Source: Chloroflexota bacterium
GTDB lineage: Bacteria > Chloroflexota > UBA11872
Reading direction: 5' to 3'
Length of the DNA: 34,431 nucleotides
Assembly (NCBI GenBank): GCA_026707585.1
Contig: JAPOWQ010000064.1
Coordinates: 1 to 34,431, forward strand
Shown here: piece after piece, positions 31,057-34,431 of the stretch
Position numbering within the stretch: position 1 is the stretch's first letter
Layout of the letters: each line of letters starts with the position of its first letter
The notes under the pieces: model-generated
What the model was told of the DNA's origin: nothing
Database searches by the model: none
What the model saw: the letters and a program-made list of their open reading frames with translations, nothing else
Translations under genes and position numbers: made by a program

Positions 31057-32094
31057 ATGCAGTCCAAGCAGACGCGCGCCGCGGTGCTCTACGGGCCCGG
31101 CGACCTGCGGATCGAGTCGCGAGACGTCCGCGAGCCCGAGGCCGACGAGCTGGTACTGCAGGTCACGGTGTCCGGCATTTGCGGGACCGATCTGCATTAC
31201 TGGGACGGTTGGCAGTTCGATTCGTGGTTCCCGGAGCGATCCGATCCGTGGATTCCCGGGCACGAGTTCACCGCGACGGTGCAGGCGGTGGGACCGGCCG
31301 TACATGACCTGAAGCCCGGCGACGCCGTGGCCGTGGAGCCCAACAACTCCTGCGAGGACTGCCCCGAATGCGATCGCGGGATGCTGAACTTCTGCTCCAA
31401 CCGGATGCCGATGGCGTGGGGCGCCTGGTCGGACGTGGTGATCGCCAATCGTCACCACCTGACGCCGCTGCCGCCCGGGGCAGACATGCGCACATCCAGC
31501 CTGGCGGAACCGCTGGCCTGTGTGGTGCGTGGCTTCGACCGCGTGACCGTGAATCCTGGCGATACCGTGTTCATTGCGGGGGCGGGGCCGATCGGGCTCC
31601 TGGCACTGGAGGTCGCCAAGCACCAGGGGGCCGGTCACACGATTGTGAGCGAACCAGGCGCTACCCGCCGCAAGCTGGCCGCCACCCTGGGCGCGGACGT
31701 CGTGCTGGATCCCAGGCGGGATGACCCGGTGGAAGCCGCGCGCAGCCTGACGCAGGGCTTTGGCGCGGACCTGGCCATCGAGGCAGCCGGGGCCGGGCCT
31801 GCGTTCCAGGCCTGCCTGGATACGGTGCGCGACTCGGGCACGGTGCTGGTGATCAGCGTGGGGAATCCGTCCGAGAAGTTCGAGCTACGGCTCTACGACT
31901 TCTTCGCGCGGGAACGCACGATCGTGGGCAGCAACACCCGCGTGCACACCTTCGAGCGGGCCCTGGATCTGATCCCCGAACTCAACGTCGAGCCGATCAT
32001 CACGCACACGTTCGACTTGAACGATGCGGTCGAGGCGGTAATGACGGCCAAGTCCGGCGCCGGCGCGAAGGTGGTCTTCGACTTCCGGTCCTGA
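31057..32094 (+). CDS. Zinc-dependent alcohol/polyol dehydrogenase (MDR family)
   Basis: 345 residues of the medium-chain dehydrogenase family. Catalytic zinc ligands: C42 (CGTDLHY), H69 and E70 (GHEF). Structural zinc: C99, C102, C105 and C113 with classical spacing. Cofactor domain GAGPIGLLALEVAKHQG; an acidic residue after the next strand (SEPG) suggests NAD. The set resembles threonine, sorbitol or L-idonate dehydrogenases; the substrate is not clear. An upstream extension in frame from 30898 has no conserved features. The ATG at 31057 follows a GGGAG/GGGGTGG stretch. Divergent from recA, convergent with the methyltransferase. Confidence 0.92.
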   Translation: MQSKQTRAAVLYGPGDLRIESRDVREPEADELVLQVTVSGICGTDLHYWDGWQFDSWFPERSDPWIPGHEFTATVQAVGPAVHDLKPGDAVAVEPNNSCEDCPECDRGMLNFCSNRMPMAWGAWSDVVIANRHHLTPLPPGADMRTSSLAEPLACVVRGFDRVTVNPGDTVFIAGAGPIGLLALEVAKHQGAGHTIVSEPGATRRKLAATLGADVVLDPRRDDPVEAARSLTQGFGADLAIEAAGAGPAFQACLDTVRDSGTVLVISVGNPSEKFELRLYDFFARERTIVGSNTRVHTFERALDLIPELNVEPIITHTFDLNDAVEAVMTAKSGAGAKVVFDFRS

Positions 32095-32095
32095 C

Positions 32096-32112
32096 CGCGG
32101 TCAACGACCGCG
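32096..32112. terminator. Hairpin shared by convergent genes
   Basis: CGCGGTC (32096-32102) pairs perfectly with GACCGCG (32106-32112) around AAC. It starts just after the dehydrogenase stop (32092-32094) and spans the methyltransferase stop on the other strand (32101-32103), so it could end both transcripts. No T-run is present. Confidence 0.45.
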
Positions 32113-33237
32113 AGCCTGCGCGGTCGTGCGCAGACGGCAACTGAAGACTCGGGCCCCGTGGGCACCGGCGACCTGGGTTACCTCGCGGAAGTTCGGCTGG
32201 AGCAGGTCGCGCGGGCTCTGGGCGCTGGTGAGGACGACGCGTAGCTCGGCGTCCGGCGCCAGGCACTCGCGGGCGGACTTGATGAGGCGGGCAGCGGGAC
32301 CGTGGTCGACCCGCGGCCCCACGTGGAACGGCGGGTAGCAAAGGATCACGTTAAAGTGCTGCTCACCGGGCGGCACGCCGTCGGCCAGAAGCACGTCCGC
32401 TTCGATTTCGTTTGCCGCCAGCGTCTGGCGGGTGGTCTGCACAGCGGCGTAGCTCCAGTCAACTGCGGTCAGCGTGCGGTCGGCACGCGCGGCAGCCACG
32501 GTGAGAAGGCCTGAGCCGCAGCCGAGGTCGAGCCAGCGGCCGTCCCGGTCCGGCAGGTTGTCGGCCAGCAGCGCCGTAGCCGGATCGATGCGGGCAGGTG
32601 AGAACAGGGTCGGATGCTGGCAGAGGGTGACGCTCCGACCCGCGATTCGCTGGGTGGACGTACAAGCGAACTGCTGGGGCGGAAGATCATCGACCTGGCG
32701 CTCGAACACGTAGAGCCGGCGGTGCTCGCCGGCGGCGCGGTCGACGATCGGCCCGACGACCGGAGCCAGGCGACGGCGGAGCGCCTCGATTCCGCGAGCG
32801 CGGTCGCCCAGCACGGCCAGCAGCCCGCCCGGCGGCAGCGCCCGTGCCGCAGCGCGGACCACCCATTCAGCACCGGCGCGACCCAGCCAGTGCGGAGCGC
32901 GGACGACCGCGAACCTGGCCTCCGCCGGCAGCAACTCGTCCGGCGGCAGCACCGGCCAGGCACCGGCTCCGGCCTGGCAACTTTCGGCAGCTCCAAGGTT
33001 CAGCGGAACCAGCATGCCGTCGTCCGGCCACCCGGCGTCGGCTGCGGCGATGGCCAGACCGGCGTCCCAGGCAGCGACTTCCAGCAGCGGCGGCTCCGGC
33101 TGCCGGTCCAGCGCGCGCATGAGCAGGCGCAATTCCTGGTCCAGTTCGCCAGCCGGCTGGTCGGCGCGCGAGGGAATCGCAACCGACCCGCCGGGTAGCC
33201 GCAGGCGGCGCCAAGCAAGGGCCGTCGCGTCTCTCAA
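32101..33237 (-). CDS. RsmC-like class I SAM methyltransferase (tandem domain)
   Basis: About 378 residues if started at the TTG at 33237. Two Rossmann-like halves: an N-terminal degenerate methyltransferase (LLEVAAWDAGLAIAAADAGWP, ALPPGGLLAVLGDRARGIE) and a C-terminal active-looking domain, with HPTLFSPARIDPATALLADNLP, motif I WLDLGCGSGLLTVAAA and TAVDWSYAAVQTTRQTL. Motif IV, normally NPPFH, is YPPFH (VILCYPPFHVG). The domain order is that of RsmC/RlmG enzymes that methylate guanine N2 in rRNA. No ATG or GTG gives a sensible start; reading farther upstream would overlap the divergent nuclease gene. Confidence 0.78.
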   Translation of the reverse strand: MRDATALAWRRLRLPGGSVAIPSRADQPAGELDQELRLLMRALDRQPEPPLLEVAAWDAGLAIAAADAGWPDDGMLVPLNLGAAESCQAGAGAWPVLPPDELLPAEARFAVVRAPHWLGRAGAEWVVRAAARALPPGGLLAVLGDRARGIEALRRRLAPVVGPIVDRAAGEHRRLYVFERQVDDLPPQQFACTSTQRIAGRSVTLCQHPTLFSPARIDPATALLADNLPDRDGRWLDLGCGSGLLTVAAARADRTLTAVDWSYAAVQTTRQTLAANEIEADVLLADGVPPGEQHFNVILCYPPFHVGPRVDHGPAARLIKSARECLAPDAELRVVLTSAQSPRDLLQPNFREVTQVAGAHGARVFSCRLRTTAQARGR

Positions 33238-33404
33238 CCGGATGGCATGTGAGGTGGCATGGGGCGAGGGTAGCCGTCCGCAGTCAGCCAGGGCCTCACA
33301 GGTCTCGACTCGCGTAGCATGCCCGCGGCGCGCTTGCGCCGATTGCACATGCCTGGGGCCGCGCGAACCTCGCCGGCCGTGGCGGACGGGCCGGTGACAC
33401 CGCG

Positions 33405-34431
33405 ATGCAACTGATCGACCAGCGTCTGGCCTACTCGGCGACCGACCTGGTGGGCTTCCTGGAGTGCCGGCACCTGGCCAATCTGGAGCGTGCGGCGACG
33501 CTGGTACCTGATGTCCGGCGTCCAAACCGGGACGACCCGGTGCTGGACCGCATGGCACGGCGCGGGCAGGAGTACGAAGCGCGCTACCTGGACGAGTTGC
33601 GCGCCGAAGGTCGCGAAATCGCCGAAATCCGGCCGCCCGACACTGTGTCCCCGACCCGCCTGATCAGGCCGGAACACGAAGCCACCCTGCGAGCCATGCG
33701 ACGAGGCGCGGAGGTGATCTACCAGGGCGTGCTGCTGGATGAGCGACGGCTGGGGTACGCGGACTTCCTCGAGCGGGTCGATACGCCGAGCGACCTGGGG
33801 CCGTGGAGCTACGAAGTTGTGGATACCAAGCTGGCCCGCCAACCGTCGGCTCCCGCCGTGCTGCAGATCTGCATGTACTCGGACCTGCTGGGCGCCATGC
33901 AGGGACGCCTGCCGGAACGGATGCACCTGGTGCTGGGCGGCGTGCAGCGCGAGGCGGTGAGCCTGCGCGTGGCCGACTACGCGGCCTACTACCGGCTGGT
34001 GGCGCGGGAGTTCGAGGCCCTGCTGGACAGCCCCGGGGAGGTCTATCCGGTCCCGACCAAGCCGGAGCCGGTGGGGCACTGCGATTTCTGTAGCTGGACG
34101 CTGGAGTGCCGCGCCCAGTGGCGGCGGGAAGACGACCTGGCGCTGGTGGCGGGTCTGACGTCCCGTCAGCGCCGGGCGCTGCACGACATCGACATCACCA
34201 CGCGCGGCGGACTGGCCAGCCCGTCGCCGCCGCTGCCGGAGCGGATGGAGGGCGTCAGCCCGGAGGCGCTGGCGCGGGTGCAGGCCCAGGCGGCCATCCA
34301 GGTGCGCGGCGACGGCCGGGTGATCTCCGAGCGCATTCCGCCCGAGCGTGACCGCGAGAAGACGCTCGTGCCCGATCGCGGGCTCTGGGCGCTGCCGGAG
34401 CCGTCGCCGGGCGACCTGTTCCTGGACCTGG
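33405..34431 (+). CDS. TM0106-family RecB-like nuclease, N-terminal part (cut by right edge)
   Basis: 342 residues from the ATG at 33405 are visible and the frame is still open at the window end. The start AYSATDLVGFLECRHLANLE, the Asp/Lys core YEVVDTKLAR (residues near 140), VLQICMYSDLL and the Cys cluster GHCDFCSWTLECRAQW (with C24 near the N-terminus) match the PD-(D/E)XK domain of the TM0106-type family, again with a likely Fe-S cluster. In such proteins the nuclease is followed by an RNase H-like or helicase domain, which would lie to the right. Divergent from the methyltransferase. It probably acts in DNA repair or processing. Confidence 0.85.
   Translation, partial: MQLIDQRLAYSATDLVGFLECRHLANLERAATLVPDVRRPNRDDPVLDRMARRGQEYEARYLDELRAEGREIAEIRPPDTVSPTRLIRPEHEATLRAMRRGAEVIYQGVLLDERRLGYADFLERVDTPSDLGPWSYEVVDTKLARQPSAPAVLQICMYSDLLGAMQGRLPERMHLVLGGVQREAVSLRVADYAAYYRLVAREFEALLDSPGEVYPVPTKPEPVGHCDFCSWTLECRAQWRREDDLALVAGLTSRQRRALHDIDITTRGGLASPSPPLPERMEGVSPEALARVQAQAAIQVRGDGRVISERIPPERDREKTLVPDRGLWALPEPSPGDLFLDL

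Overview
This is a high-GC, gene-dense bacterial chromosome segment made almost entirely of housekeeping genes. I see no insertion sequences, prophage genes, CRISPR arrays or tRNAs. A Chloroflexota-type bacterium (Dehalococcoidia/SAR202-like, possibly uncultivated) is the best guess. The reasons are the style of the 16S 5' third, a thrC + CysO-like pair, two tandem DUF3179 lipoproteins and frequent GTG/TTG starts. This placement is inference; the 16S fragment should be searched to settle it.

Layout. 1-375 (-): 5' end of a 16S rRNA gene with unusual changes in the normally invariant EUB338/341F region. 713-2621 (+): a SAM-I riboswitch controlling a threonine-synthase-fold PLP enzyme and a CysO-like sulfur carrier. 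2714-3835 (-): an orphan substrate-binding lipoprotein. 3904-6858 (-): a four-gene run of a small helical protein, a sugar-phosphate isomerase-like TIM barrel, folC and DUF2203. 7029-8842 (+): nuoE-nuoF without nuoG. 8905-12001 (-): metallophosphoesterase, DUF59/MIP18 protein, a GH113-like glycosidase and a RecB-family nuclease with a probable Fe-S cluster. 12205-12606 (-): a small membrane protein. 12761-17690 (+): rpmI-rplT-TrmH family-pheS-pheT, the classical translation cluster without infC. 17806-18746: a divergent pair of a CGWS glutaredoxin (-) and a peroxiredoxin-like protein (+) whose catalytic Cys codon is UGA, very probably selenocysteine. 18753-20536 (-): malate dehydrogenase and a HpaI-type aldolase. 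20668-21357 (+): an AIM24/TIGR00266 protein. 21409-23789 (-): a Cys peroxiredoxin and an ABC exporter. 23849-26637 (-): two tandem DUF3179 lipoproteins, one lacking the family's Cys motif. 26741-30905 (-): recA-usp-prs-ggt. 31057-32094 (+): a zinc alcohol dehydrogenase. 32101-33237 (-): an RsmC-like methyltransferase. 33405 to the right edge (+): a TM0106-type RecB-like nuclease, cut by the window.

The two most interesting points are the selenoprotein peroxiredoxin beside a glutaredoxin, and the SAM-riboswitch/thrC-like/CysO-like unit. SAM control and a thiocarboxylate-type carrier argue that this threonine-synthase-like enzyme may make homocysteine (or another sulfur amino acid) rather than threonine.
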